Shown: positions 1 through 5,646 of the stretch, in pieces
Numbering within the stretch: the first letter of the stretch is position 1
How the letters are laid out: each line of letters opens with the position of its first letter
DNA from: an uncultured Rhodospirillales bacterium
Lineage (GTDB): Bacteria > Pseudomonadota > Alphaproteobacteria > Acetobacterales > Acetobacteraceae
Length of the DNA stretch: 13,951 bases
NCBI GenBank assembly: GCA_903844785.1
Contig: CAIMVB010000098.1
Location: forward strand, 1-13,951
Direction of reading: 5' to 3'
Translations under genes and position numbers: made by a program
Notes under the pieces: generated by a model
The model's input: the letters and a program-made list of their open reading frames with translations, nothing else
Told to the model about the DNA's origin: nothing
The model's database searches: none

Positions 1-61
1 CGCGCGCATTACGCAGCGTCGCCACATGGTCAACATTCACCGAAAGATCGAGATGCTTCAC
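1..61 (-). CDS. pdxJ: Pyridoxine 5'-phosphate synthase, N-terminal fragment (cut by window edge)
   Basis: Only the first 20 codons lie in the window. Reading leftwards from a GTG at 61-59 gives [20 protein letters not shown]; the stretch [13 protein letters not shown] closely matches the very conserved N-terminus of PdxJ (E. coli: GVNIDHIATLRNARG). PdxJ condenses 1-deoxyxylulose 5-phosphate with the aminoacetone phosphate made by the PdxA reaction to form pyridoxine 5'-phosphate. The GTG start overlaps the pdxA stop as GTGA, and a purine-rich AGAGAGG lies just upstream inside the pdxA end, so the start and translational coupling are well supported. The rest of the gene is off the left edge. 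The identification rests on 20 residues, but they include the family's signature segment. Confidence 0.85.
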   Translation of the reverse strand, partial: MKHLDLSVNVDHVATLRNAR

Positions 62-1029
62 GCCAAACCTCTCTTTTGAGCAAGTTCACCAGCCAGCCTA
101 ATGGCCGCGACCAACGAAGCAGGATCAGCCAGGCCCTTGCCGGCAATATCCAAAGCCGTGCCGTGATCCGGGCTGGTGCGAATGATGGAAAGCCCAAGCG
201 TCACATTGACGCCACCCGCCATGTCAATTGTCTTGATCGGGATCAGCGCCTGGTCATGGTAATGGCAAATCGCCACATCATAGCCAGGCCGCGCGAGTGC
301 GGTGAACATGGTATCGGGCGGCATGGGGCCGCGCGCATCAATGCCTTCAGCCTGCAGTGCGGCGATGGCCGGGGCGATGATGTCAATTTCCTCCCGCCCC
401 ATGGTGCCGGCTTCCCCGGCGTGCGGGTTCAGCCCCGCAATGGCAAGCCTGGGCGAGGCAAGGCCGAAATCGCGCTTCAGCGCGGCATCCACAATGCGCG
501 ATGTTGCGATGATCATCGCGGGAGTCAGCCGCGCAATCGCCTTGGCCAGCGCTTCATGCACTGTCACCGGCACCACGCGGAGTTCTGGGCAGGCCAGCAT
601 CATCACGGGCGGCACGCCCATGCCGGCCAATTCGCCCAAGAATTCTGTGTGGCCGGGATGCGGGAAGCCGGCGGCGGTCAGGCTCGCCTTCTGGATCGGG
701 TTGGTCACCACGCCGGAAGCGCGGCCGGATTTGGCCAAAGCGACCGCTTCTTCAATGGCGGCAATCACCGCCGGCGCATGGGCCGGGCTTGGCTTGCCGG
801 GCACAACCGGGGCGCTGAGGGGGCGGTGCAGGATGGGCAGGGCTTGGGTGAAGGCTGCAGAGGCTTCCTCGGGCGCCGCAATCTGCGCCACCGGCACGCC
901 GAAATCCCGCCCGGCATCGTCAATCAGCGCAAAGCACGGCCCGCTGGCCCGCAAGGCGCGCCAGGCGCCGGCGGCGATTTCCGCGCCTATCCCGGCGGGC
1001 TCACCCATGGTCAGGATTAGCGGCTTCAT
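58..1029 (-). CDS. pdxA: 4-hydroxythreonine-4-phosphate dehydrogenase PdxA
   Basis: NAD-dependent enzyme of the DXP-dependent vitamin B6 pathway. It oxidises 4-phosphohydroxy-L-threonine, and the product decarboxylates to 3-amino-2-oxopropyl phosphate, the substrate of PdxJ. The 323-residue protein has full family length (E. coli PdxA about 329). Visible motifs are the N-terminal MGEPAGIG (8-15), GHTEFL (126-131), the three metal-binding histidines H158, H203 (NPHAGE) and H258 (CHYHDQ), and the C-terminal [15 protein letters not shown]. These histidines sit at a constant offset of 8 from E. coli H166, H211 and H266, so the active site is intact. It lies 15 bp downstream of an ACT-domain gene and overlaps pdxJ by 4 bp, forming a small B6 operon. 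The Shine-Dalgarno before its ATG is weak (AGAAG), which fits coupling to the gene before it. Confidence 0.97.
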   Translation of the reverse strand: MKPLILTMGEPAGIGAEIAAGAWRALRASGPCFALIDDAGRDFGVPVAQIAAPEEASAAFTQALPILHRPLSAPVVPGKPSPAHAPAVIAAIEEAVALAKSGRASGVVTNPIQKASLTAAGFPHPGHTEFLGELAGMGVPPVMMLACPELRVVPVTVHEALAKAIARLTPAMIIATSRIVDAALKRDFGLASPRLAIAGLNPHAGEAGTMGREEIDIIAPAIAALQAEGIDARGPMPPDTMFTALARPGYDVAICHYHDQALIPIKTIDMAGGVNVTLGLSIIRTSPDHGTALDIAGKGLADPASLVAAIRLAGELAQKRGLA

Positions 1030-1044
1030 GGGGTACTTCTAACG

Positions 1045-1317
1045 CTATGCCCGGCGCGTGGCGAGGCTTTCCCCAGGCGTCACAACAACACGGCTAACGC
1101 CGATCACCTGGCCCAGATTGCCCGCGATCAGCGCCGCCACGCCTGGTTCCAGATCATCGCAGGTGATGGTGATGTCCATTTCGGTTTCCATCCGGCGGGC
1201 CTGGAACAGATCAGGCGTCACATCGCGCTTGGCGAAGGGCTGCAAAAGGCGCGGCAGCAGGCCGGGGCTGGGTTCAGCGCGCAGATCAAAGCGCGTGGTC
1301 AAAGGGGCAGAAAGCAT
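1045..1317 (-). CDS. Small ACT-domain protein (IlvM-like, function unknown)
   Basis: A 90-residue protein that looks like one complete ACT domain (about residues 9-79). A first beta strand (RFDLRAEP) is followed by the typical P-G-L-L turn into helix 1 (PSPGLLPRLLQPFAKR), two central strands (residues 37-53, ending MDITITC), helix 2 (PGVAALIAGNLGQV) and a last strand (GVSRVVV). ACT domains bind small ligands, often amino acids, and regulate metabolic enzymes. This arrangement is closest in style to the small subunit of acetolactate synthase (IlvM/IlvH N-terminus). No large ALS subunit lies nearby. It is the first gene of a minus-strand group with pdxA (15 bp gap) and pdxJ, which suggests a link to B6 or amino-acid metabolism, but that is inference. 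The start follows a weak GGACCCGAGA; no better start is seen. Confidence 0.7.
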   Translation of the reverse strand: MLSAPLTTRFDLRAEPSPGLLPRLLQPFAKRDVTPDLFQARRMETEMDITITCDDLEPGVAALIAGNLGQVIGVSRVVVTPGESLATRRA

Positions 1318-1365
1318 GGTTCTCGGGTCCGGTTCAGGGTGGCAGGGCGGTGCAGGCGGCCAACA

Positions 1366-1401
1366 CTAAGGCGCCCCAAAGCCCAAGGGCCGGCGCCTTA
1401 G
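1366..1401. repeat. Perfect 10-bp inverted repeat (hairpin 1 of the divergent spacer)
   Basis: CTAAGGCGCC at 1366-1375 is the exact reverse complement of GGCGCCTTAG at 1392-1401, with a 16-base spacer that itself contains GCCC/GGGC. No T-run follows on either strand, so it does not look like an ordinary intrinsic terminator. It lies 49 bp upstream of the ACT gene start, a plausible place for an operator or 5' leader structure of that transcript. Confidence 0.6.
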
Positions 1402-1485
1402 GCGACCGCGGCGGTAATTCGGAAAAGGAAGGGCCTGAAAACCATGGTCTTTGCACTAGCACTTCCCTGCGCCCAGGCAAAGAAG

Positions 1486-1517
1486 CGGCGCGCCTTTGGG
1501 GGAGGAAAGGCGCGCCG
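1486..1517. repeat. Perfect 12-bp inverted repeat (hairpin 2 of the divergent spacer)
   Basis: CGGCGCGCCTTT at 1486-1497 is the exact reverse complement of AAAGGCGCGCCG at 1506-1517, with the 8-base loop GGGGGAGG. This is a very stable stem. On the minus strand it is followed by CTTCTTTGCC, only weakly T-rich. The loop is a good anti-SD-like purine tract on the plus strand. It may be a terminator, an operator or part of a small RNA; the sequence alone does not decide. Confidence 0.65.
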
Positions 1518-1685
1518 GTCAAGTGTGATTTCGGGAGAAGAAGCAATCCATCTGACGGAAATTCAGCCCGCCAGTGCGATTCTTGTGGCGTAAAACCGCC
1601 AAGGCGTTATTGATCTGCCGCAAATACCTAGTTTGGGCCGGCTGCCATGGGGGCGGGCCATCACCAACAATTCAGGAGAGATTTC

Positions 1686-2408
1686 ATGGCGCGTGTTGCA
1701 CTTGTCACTGGCGGGCAAAGAGGCATCGGGGCCGCGATCAGCGAGGGCTTGCAAGCGGCAGGTCGGACCGTGGTTGCTTCCTATGCCGGTAATGATGCGG
1801 CGGCAAAGGCCTTCACGGACCGCACCGGCATTCCCTGCTACAAATTCGATGTCGCCGATTACGCGCAATGCGCCGAAGCGATTGCGAAAATCGAAGCGGA
1901 AGTTGGGCAGATTGAAATCCTGGTCAATAATGCCGGCATCACGCGCGACGCCACCATGCGCAAGCTGAACCGCGATATGTGGGATGCGGTAATCGATACA
2001 AACCTTGGTTCCTGCTACAATCTTTGCAAGCTGGTCTGGGAAGGGATGAATGCGCGCAAATTTGGCCGCATCGTCAATATCGGTTCGGTGAATGGCCAGG
2101 CCGGGCAATATGGCCAGGTGAATTACGCCGCCGCGAAATCCGGCATTCATGGCTTCACAAAGGCGCTTGCCCAGGAAGGCGCCAAGCTTGGCATTACCGT
2201 GAATGCGGTGGCGCCTGGCTATGTGGATACGGAAATGGTGCGCGCCGTGCCGCCCGATGTTCTGGAAAAGATCATTGCGCGCATCCCCCGTGGCCGGCTT
2301 GGCAAGGCCGAGGATATCGCCCGTGGCGTGGTCTTCCTGACATCCGATGATGCGGATTTCATCACCGGGTCCACGCTGTCCATCAATGGCGGGCAGCATA
2401 TGTATTGA
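1686..2408 (+). CDS. phaB: Acetoacetyl-CoA reductase (PhaB/PhbB type, SDR family)
   Basis: NADPH-dependent reductase that converts acetoacetyl-CoA to (R)-3-hydroxybutyryl-CoA, the monomer for polyhydroxybutyrate. The 240-residue protein is a classical short-chain dehydrogenase: cofactor motif TGGQRGIG (8-15), NNAG (81-84) and catalytic tetrad N106, S134, Y147, K151. The PhbB subfamily is indicated by GSVNGQAGQYGQVNYAAAK (133-151) and the terminal NGGQHMY; FabG proteins, the main alternative, usually lack these. The start is the ATG at 1686, with AGGAGAG at 1674-1680 five bases upstream; an upstream in-frame ATG at 1647 lacks a comparable site. Neither a thiolase (phaA) nor a PHA synthase lies nearby, so it is a detached PHB gene here. 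Confidence 0.93.
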   Translation: MARVALVTGGQRGIGAAISEGLQAAGRTVVASYAGNDAAAKAFTDRTGIPCYKFDVADYAQCAEAIAKIEAEVGQIEILVNNAGITRDATMRKLNRDMWDAVIDTNLGSCYNLCKLVWEGMNARKFGRIVNIGSVNGQAGQYGQVNYAAAKSGIHGFTKALAQEGAKLGITVNAVAPGYVDTEMVRAVPPDVLEKIIARIPRGRLGKAEDIARGVVFLTSDDADFITGSTLSINGGQHMY

Positions 2409-2462
2409 TCTGGCCCGGGTAATTCTCCCCCTGGCATAAGCGCAGGGCCATGGCATGCTAGC

Positions 2463-2478
2463 CCCCTCAGATCAGGGG
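2463..2478 (+). promoter_or_regulatory. Small hairpin covering the ribosome binding site of the double-YciI gene
   Basis: CCCCT at 2463-2467 can pair with AGGGG at 2474-2478 around the loop CAGATC. AGGGG is the Shine-Dalgarno of the gene starting at 2486, so folding would mask it. The stem is only 5 bp and may be chance in GC-rich DNA. The rest of the 77-bp spacer after phaB shows only a loose TGGCCC/GGGCCA repeat (2411-2416 with 2445-2450) and no clear terminator. Confidence 0.25.
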
Positions 2479-2485
2479 AAATGCC

Positions 2486-3127
2486 ATGGCCTACGCCATA
2501 CTTGCTTTCGACGGTAACGACCCAAGCCGCCGCGCCGCGGCGATGGACCGCCATCGGGCGGTGATCAGCCGCTGGGCGGCGGATGGGCGCATGCCCTTCG
2601 GCACGCCGCTTTTCACCGCCGAATGGGTGCCCTCTGGCTCCCTCATGATCCTGGATGTCCCGGATATGGCGGGGGTGGACGCCTATCTGGCTGAGGAACC
2701 CTTCTCAGTCGAAGGTGTGTGGGGCGAAAGGCGCATCCTGCCCTTCCGCATTGCCCCGCTGCCTTATCAACGCCTGCCCAAGCCCGGCGATCCGGTGGCG
2801 ACCACGCGCACCCATACGGTTGCCATCGCCTATGACGGCACGGATGCCGATGCACCCGCCCGCCGGCAAGCGGCGCGGGAAGCACATATCGCCCGCATGC
2901 AGCCCATGGCGGCGGATGGCATGCTCGCCATTGGTGGCGCGATTATGGATGAGGCCGGAAGCCGCATGATCGGTTCCATTACCGTGACCCGCCACCCGAC
3001 CCATGAGGCCGCGCAAGCCTGGATGGCCGAAGACCCCTATGTGAAAGGCGGCGTTTGGCAGGATATTACGCTGCACGCCACGCGCCTTGCCGCACTTCCC
3101 TACCGGCCCTTGCCTGGGGGCGCCTGA
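2486..3127 (+). CDS. Tandem YciI-domain protein (two fused YciI-like domains)
   Basis: The 213-residue protein contains the YciI fold twice: residues about 1-90 and about 108-200, joined by a Pro-rich linker (91-107). Each half has the same order of features. There is an opening strand (AYAILAFD / HTVAIAYD), a helix with a histidine at the YciI active-site position (H23 / H134), the turn ADGRMPFG / ADGMLAIG, a GS before a strand (51-52 / 163-164), and EPF / DPY (71-73 / 183-185) followed by GVW. YciI proteins are small dimeric ferredoxin-like enzymes or ligand binders, mostly uncharacterised, related to muconolactone-isomerase-type folds. A fused pair could act as a ready-made dimer. The ATG at 2486 follows AGGGGA. 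The stop overlaps the next gene's start (TGATG). No signal peptide is seen, so it is probably cytoplasmic; substrate unknown. Confidence 0.8.
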   Translation: MAYAILAFDGNDPSRRAAAMDRHRAVISRWAADGRMPFGTPLFTAEWVPSGSLMILDVPDMAGVDAYLAEEPFSVEGVWGERRILPFRIAPLPYQRLPKPGDPVATTRTHTVAIAYDGTDADAPARRQAAREAHIARMQPMAADGMLAIGGAIMDEAGSRMIGSITVTRHPTHEAAQAWMAEDPYVKGGVWQDITLHATRLAALPYRPLPGGA

Positions 3128-3507
3128 TGGCGCTGATTGAATACGCTGATGCTTCGGCCGAAGTGCGCGCGGTGTTTGATGACATCAAAGCCGCGCGCGG
3201 GGTGGCTGATGTCAATAATTTCTGGAAGGCGCTCGCGGTGCATCCGCCCACGCTCAAGCGCACCTGGGAAAGCCTGAAGCAGGTGATGGCGCCCGGTGCG
3301 CTCGACCCACTCACGAAGGAAATGCTCTATCTGGCGGCCTCAGCCACTGCGGGCTGCGCTTATTGCACCGCGTCCCATACGGCGGCGGCGCGCGCCAAGG
3401 GCATGACAGAAGCGATGCATGGTGAATTGCTCGCCGTGCTTGGCATGGCGGCGGAAACCAATCGCTTAGCTGAGGCGCTGCGCGTGCCGATCGATCCGGG
3501 GCTTTAG
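3127..3507 (+). CDS. AhpD-like / carboxymuconolactone decarboxylase family protein
   Basis: A 126-residue all-helical protein with the AhpD/CMD signature: the helix ending GCAYCTASHTAAARAKG carries C77, C80 and H84 (CxxC-xxx-H), the redox-active site of alkylhydroperoxidase D-like proteins. Preceding residues LTKEMLYLAASATAGCAYC are typical of the family. Such proteins reduce peroxides or disulfides, or act as small isomerase/decarboxylase relatives; the presence of both cysteines favours redox activity over gamma-carboxymuconolactone decarboxylation. The ATG at 3127 overlaps the stop of the double-YciI gene, giving translational coupling; an upstream in-frame ATG at 3055 lies well inside that gene and is rejected. 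A strong terminator follows the stop after 8 bases. Confidence 0.88.
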   Translation: MALIEYADASAEVRAVFDDIKAARGVADVNNFWKALAVHPPTLKRTWESLKQVMAPGALDPLTKEMLYLAASATAGCAYCTASHTAAARAKGMTEAMHGELLAVLGMAAETNRLAEALRVPIDPGL

Positions 3508-3515
3508 GCAACAAA

Positions 3516-3543
3516 AAACCCCGGAAGTTGCCCGCCGGGGTTT
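3516..3543. terminator. Bidirectional intrinsic terminator
   Basis: AAACCCCGG at 3516-3524 pairs perfectly with CCGGGGTTT at 3535-3543 across a 10-base loop. An A-run (3513-3518) precedes it and TTTCTTTT (3541-3548) follows, so transcripts from both directions end in a U-rich tail. It sits between the convergent stops at 3507 (plus) and 3566 (minus). Confidence 0.92.
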
Positions 3544-3565
3544 CTTTTGGTCAGGTCAGCCCTGA

Positions 3566-4348
3566 TCAATCGTTGTTGCGCTGACCCATGAAGGACAGCA
3601 GCAGCTGGAACAGGTTGATGAAGTTAAGGTAGAGGCCAAGCGCATCCATCACGCTCCGCTTGCCTGCTTCTTCCGTGCCATCAGCATAGGCGAATTCAAT
3701 GTAATCCGCCTTAATACGCTGCGTGTCATAGGCAGTGAGGCCGACGAATACCACAACGCCGATCACGCTGATCGCGAAAGCGAGCGCGGAGGACGCCAGG
3801 AAGATATTGACCAGACCCGCAATCATGATGCCGATCAGGCCCATGATCATGAAGCTGCCAAAGCGCGTCAGATCCGCCTTGGTCGTGTAGCCATAAAGGC
3901 TCACCGCCGCGAACATGGACGCCGTGATGAAGAAGGTGGTCGCGATGGATTGGCCCGTATAGCGCAGGAAGATGTTCGAAAGACTGGCGCCCATGCAGGC
4001 GGCAAATACCCAGAACAGCGCCTGCGTTGCGGGGCGCGAGAGCTTATTGATGCCAAAGGACAGCACCAGCATGAAGGCGAGCGGCGAGAGCATCGCAACC
4101 CAGCCCAGGATGGTCGGCGAGACAATGCGCGCGCCATTGGCAGCGCGGCTCACGGACCAGAACATCTGCTGCAGCTCAGGCGAGGAGAAGATCACATAGG
4201 CGACAATGCCGGTGACCAGCAGACCGGATGCCATCCAGTTATAGACGCGGAGCATATATGCCCGCAGCCCGGCATCAACCGCGGCAGCGTCGGCTGCGAC
4301 GGGGCGACCCCAGCCGGTGGTGTAACGCGTGTCGGGACCAAAGGCCAT
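3566..4348 (-). CDS. Bax inhibitor-1/YccA (TMBIM) family membrane protein
   Basis: A 260-residue integral membrane protein. About seven hydrophobic segments can be seen, roughly at 38-55, 80-100, 108-126, 136-153, 164-184, 187-206 and 236-254, after a cytoplasmic N-tail. Family-specific motifs are LTAYDTQRIK (204-213) in the sixth segment and ALGLYLNFINLFQLLLSF (236-253) in the seventh. D207 and D235 match the conserved acidic pair that gates the calcium leak in characterised bacterial BI-1 homologues (family knowledge). In E. coli, YccA modulates FtsH proteolysis; the role here is not shown by the sequence. The start chosen is the ATG at 4348 (MAFGPDTRY) with AGGAG 11 bases upstream. An in-frame ATG at 4423 would place the likely promoter inside the gene, so it is rejected. 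Confidence 0.93.
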   Translation of the reverse strand: MAFGPDTRYTTGWGRPVAADAAAVDAGLRAYMLRVYNWMASGLLVTGIVAYVIFSSPELQQMFWSVSRAANGARIVSPTILGWVAMLSPLAFMLVLSFGINKLSRPATQALFWVFAACMGASLSNIFLRYTGQSIATTFFITASMFAAVSLYGYTTKADLTRFGSFMIMGLIGIMIAGLVNIFLASSALAFAISVIGVVVFVGLTAYDTQRIKADYIEFAYADGTEEAGKRSVMDALGLYLNFINLFQLLLSFMGQRNND

Positions 4349-4393
4349 GACGAAGACAACTCCTATCGACGGGGAGGATTCCCCTGAGTGCGT

Positions 4394-4423
4394 ATAATAT
4401 GGAGATTTCGTAATCTGGATCAA
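4394..4423 (-). promoter_or_regulatory. Sigma70-like promoter for the BI-1/YccA gene
   Basis: On the minus strand TTGATC (4423-4418) is followed 18 bases later by TATTAT (4399-4394), four and five matches to the -35 and -10 consensus. The local A/T content stands out from the surrounding GC-rich DNA. The predicted transcript would start near 4387, about 40 bases before the ATG at 4348, and carries AGGAG plus a short GGGGA/TCCCC hairpin (4371-4384). Confidence 0.45.
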
Positions 4424-4426
4424 TAG

Positions 4427-4454
4427 GGGGCGCCCACTATACCTTGGGCGCCCC
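4427..4454 (-). terminator. GC hairpin after the lipoprotein gene, possible terminator
   Basis: GGGGCGCCC at 4427-4435 pairs with GGGCGCCCC at 4446-4454, closed inside by one more A-T pair, leaving an 8-base loop. On the minus strand it begins 7 bases beyond the lipoprotein stop. What follows (CTATTGATCC) is not a T-run, so termination may be weak or rho-dependent; the -35 of the BI-1 promoter begins right after it. The position between a stop and a new promoter supports a boundary function. Confidence 0.5.
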
Positions 4455-4461
4455 GCTAGTC

Positions 4462-5046
4462 TTAGCGCTCAGCCGGCTCCACGCGAATGGCGGCGGCTTC
4501 AGCAATAGCAACATCCACCTGATCACCCGGCTTCAGGGTTTGCAGGAATTCCTGCAATTCCGGGGCGCGCACGGCAACGGTGCGTTCCACGCGGGACGGG
4601 CCAATGAAGCTGACCACATTATTGGCAGTATCTACGGCAGTGATGCGTACCCGGGTGCGGGTGGCGGCAACGGCGCCGGCAGCGGGCCTTTCGCCGGGCG
4701 CGGCACGGGCAGCGCCCGCCACGGTTTCGGGTTCAAGCCTGGTGCCGGGGCGGGCAATGCGCACGGCGATGGCTTCCTCATAATGCATTCTCACGCGATC
4801 GCCGCGGCGAATCTGGGCGAAGTTCCGCACCTCTGGGCCAAGCTGATAGGTTTGCGGGCGGTTATCCGGGCCGCGCACCACAATGGTGCGGTTGCGCGCA
4901 TCCACGCGGTCCACCGCGCCCACAATCTCACGCGTGGTGGAAGCCACTACGGGGGCTTCCGGCTCAGAAGCGCAGCCGATCAGCGCCATGAACGGCAGCG
5001 CCAAAATGGCGCCCTGACGCAGGCGCAAAGCAAACGATTCAAACAT
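4462..5046 (-). CDS. Predicted lipoprotein with two copies of a small beta-rich domain
   Basis: The 194-residue protein starts with a lipoprotein signal: positive MFESFALRLRQG, a hydrophobic core and lipobox LIGC with Cys25 as the lipidated residue. The mature part contains the same domain twice, at about 40-97 and 131-190, joined by an Ala/Pro-rich linker (98-130). In both copies the order is xVxxVDxxNxxVxxxGP, a strand pair, a conserved PExxxF, a GDxVxV strand, and an EAxAIRV end (EEAIAVRI / AEAAAIRV). This pattern resembles single-domain periplasmic proteins of unknown function found widely in proteobacteria, and loosely the small OB-like CusF fold, but no metal-binding His/Met set is present. 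The start at 5046 has AAGGAAGGAA nine bases upstream; a longer frame to 5148 would run into the deaminase gene. Function unknown; likely attached to the inner or outer membrane. Confidence 0.75.
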   Translation of the reverse strand: MFESFALRLRQGAILALPFMALIGCASEPEAPVVASTTREIVGAVDRVDARNRTIVVRGPDNRPQTYQLGPEVRNFAQIRRGDRVRMHYEEAIAVRIARPGTRLEPETVAGAARAAPGERPAAGAVAATRTRVRITAVDTANNVVSFIGPSRVERTVAVRAPELQEFLQTLKPGDQVDVAIAEAAAIRVEPAER

Positions 5047-5083
5047 GATGGGGCGTTCCTTCCTTCTCACCCGAAATCGGGGC

Positions 5084-5116
5084 TGCGGATTAACGCATAC
5101 CCGTTTACGATCCGCA
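5084..5116. repeat. Imperfect hairpin in the deaminase-lipoprotein spacer
   Basis: TGCGGAT (5084-5090) pairs with ATCCGCA (5110-5116), and AACG/CGTT inside the loop extends the stem with a small bulge. It lies in the 80-bp gap between the deaminase stop and the lipoprotein start on the minus strand. There is no T-run, so it may be a weak terminator or a leader structure. A weak promoter-like pair (TTGCGG, 17 bases, GTTAAT) overlaps it on the minus strand. Confidence 0.35.
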
Positions 5117-5126
5117 ATTACCGGCT

Positions 5127-5636
5127 TCAGGCAGCGCCTTCCTGCCAATAACCCTTATGTGGCACCGCGCCTTCTTCTTCCAAGCAGGGGCCAATCACTT
5201 CCACGCGCTCTGCCGCGCTGTCCAGCACCGCGCGGCAGGAAAGCGAAAGCCCGGCGGTATGGGGTTGCGCGTTGCGTAAATGCAAAATGGCGCCGGCCGA
5301 AAGCCCGTAAACCGCGCGGCCAATGCCGGTATAGAAAATCGCTGCCGAGCACATGGCGCAGGGCTCGCCCGAGGAATAAATCGTCGCACGACGCAGCACT
5401 TCGCGCGGCAGACCTGCGCGCAGGACTTCATGCAAGGCATTCATTTCCGAATGCGCCAAAGTGCCGCCACCGCCCGTGCCCTGGGTGGAGCCGGCCTCCA
5501 TCAGCACCTGGCCTTGTTCATCGGCGATAATCGCGGCGAAGGGACGATCCCCCCGGGCGCGAGCCTCGCCAGCCAAGGCAAAGGCACGGCGCAGCAGCGT
5601 GGCATCTTGCGGGGAGAGCTTTGCATCCTCAGCCAT
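5127..5636 (-). CDS. Zinc-dependent nucleoside/base deaminase (CDA/TadA/GuaD superfamily)
   Basis: The 169-residue protein has the deaminase zinc site: AHSEMNAL with ligand H62 and catalytic E64, and EPCAMC (92-97) with zinc ligands C93 and C96. The first motif reads HSE rather than the commoner HAE; the zinc ligands and the proton-shuttling glutamate are intact. The order RPFAAIIADEQGQVL, HSE, SSGEPCAMCSAAIFYTGIGRAVYG resembles guanine deaminase and TadA-like soluble deaminases, so free base or nucleoside deamination is the likely activity, substrate not determinable. The start at 5636 is chosen because AGGAAG lies 6 bases upstream; that site overlaps the TAG of the ABC permease gene, leaving 10 bp between the genes and implying one transcript with YbbA-YbbP. 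True tRNA-editing TadA is less likely given the sequence around HSE. Confidence 0.85.
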   Translation of the reverse strand: MAEDAKLSPQDATLLRRAFALAGEARARGDRPFAAIIADEQGQVLMEAGSTQGTGGGGTLAHSEMNALHEVLRAGLPREVLRRATIYSSGEPCAMCSAAIFYTGIGRAVYGLSAGAILHLRNAQPHTAGLSLSCRAVLDSAAERVEVIGPCLEEEGAVPHKGYWQEGAA

Positions 5637-5646
5637 GTCGGGCTTC

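Larger units (their letters stand above)
1318..1685. other. Divergent intergenic region, 368 bp, no convincing gene
   Basis: The spacer separates the minus-strand ACT-pdxA-pdxJ group from plus-strand phaB, so it should hold two divergent promoters. Open frames on both strands here are low-complexity, lack ribosome binding sites and resemble no family. What can be seen are two perfect inverted repeats (described separately), a weaker one at 1586-1601 (TGGCG, six-base loop, CGCCA), and the phaB Shine-Dalgarno at 1674-1680. No clear -35/-10 pair was found by eye on either strand. Confidence 0.7.

Noticed and set aside
76..1020. Long plus-strand open frame opposite pdxA
   Set aside because: It mirrors pdxA codons on the opposite strand, is rich in His/Arg/Gly and matches no family; it is a by-product of high GC.
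1334..1546. Minus-strand frame ending in a lipobox-like LVLAAC
   Set aside because: The hydrophobic stretch sits at the C-terminal end, only six residues follow the Cys, no start codon or ribosome site lies just before it, and the rest is low-complexity. It also overlaps both inverted repeats.
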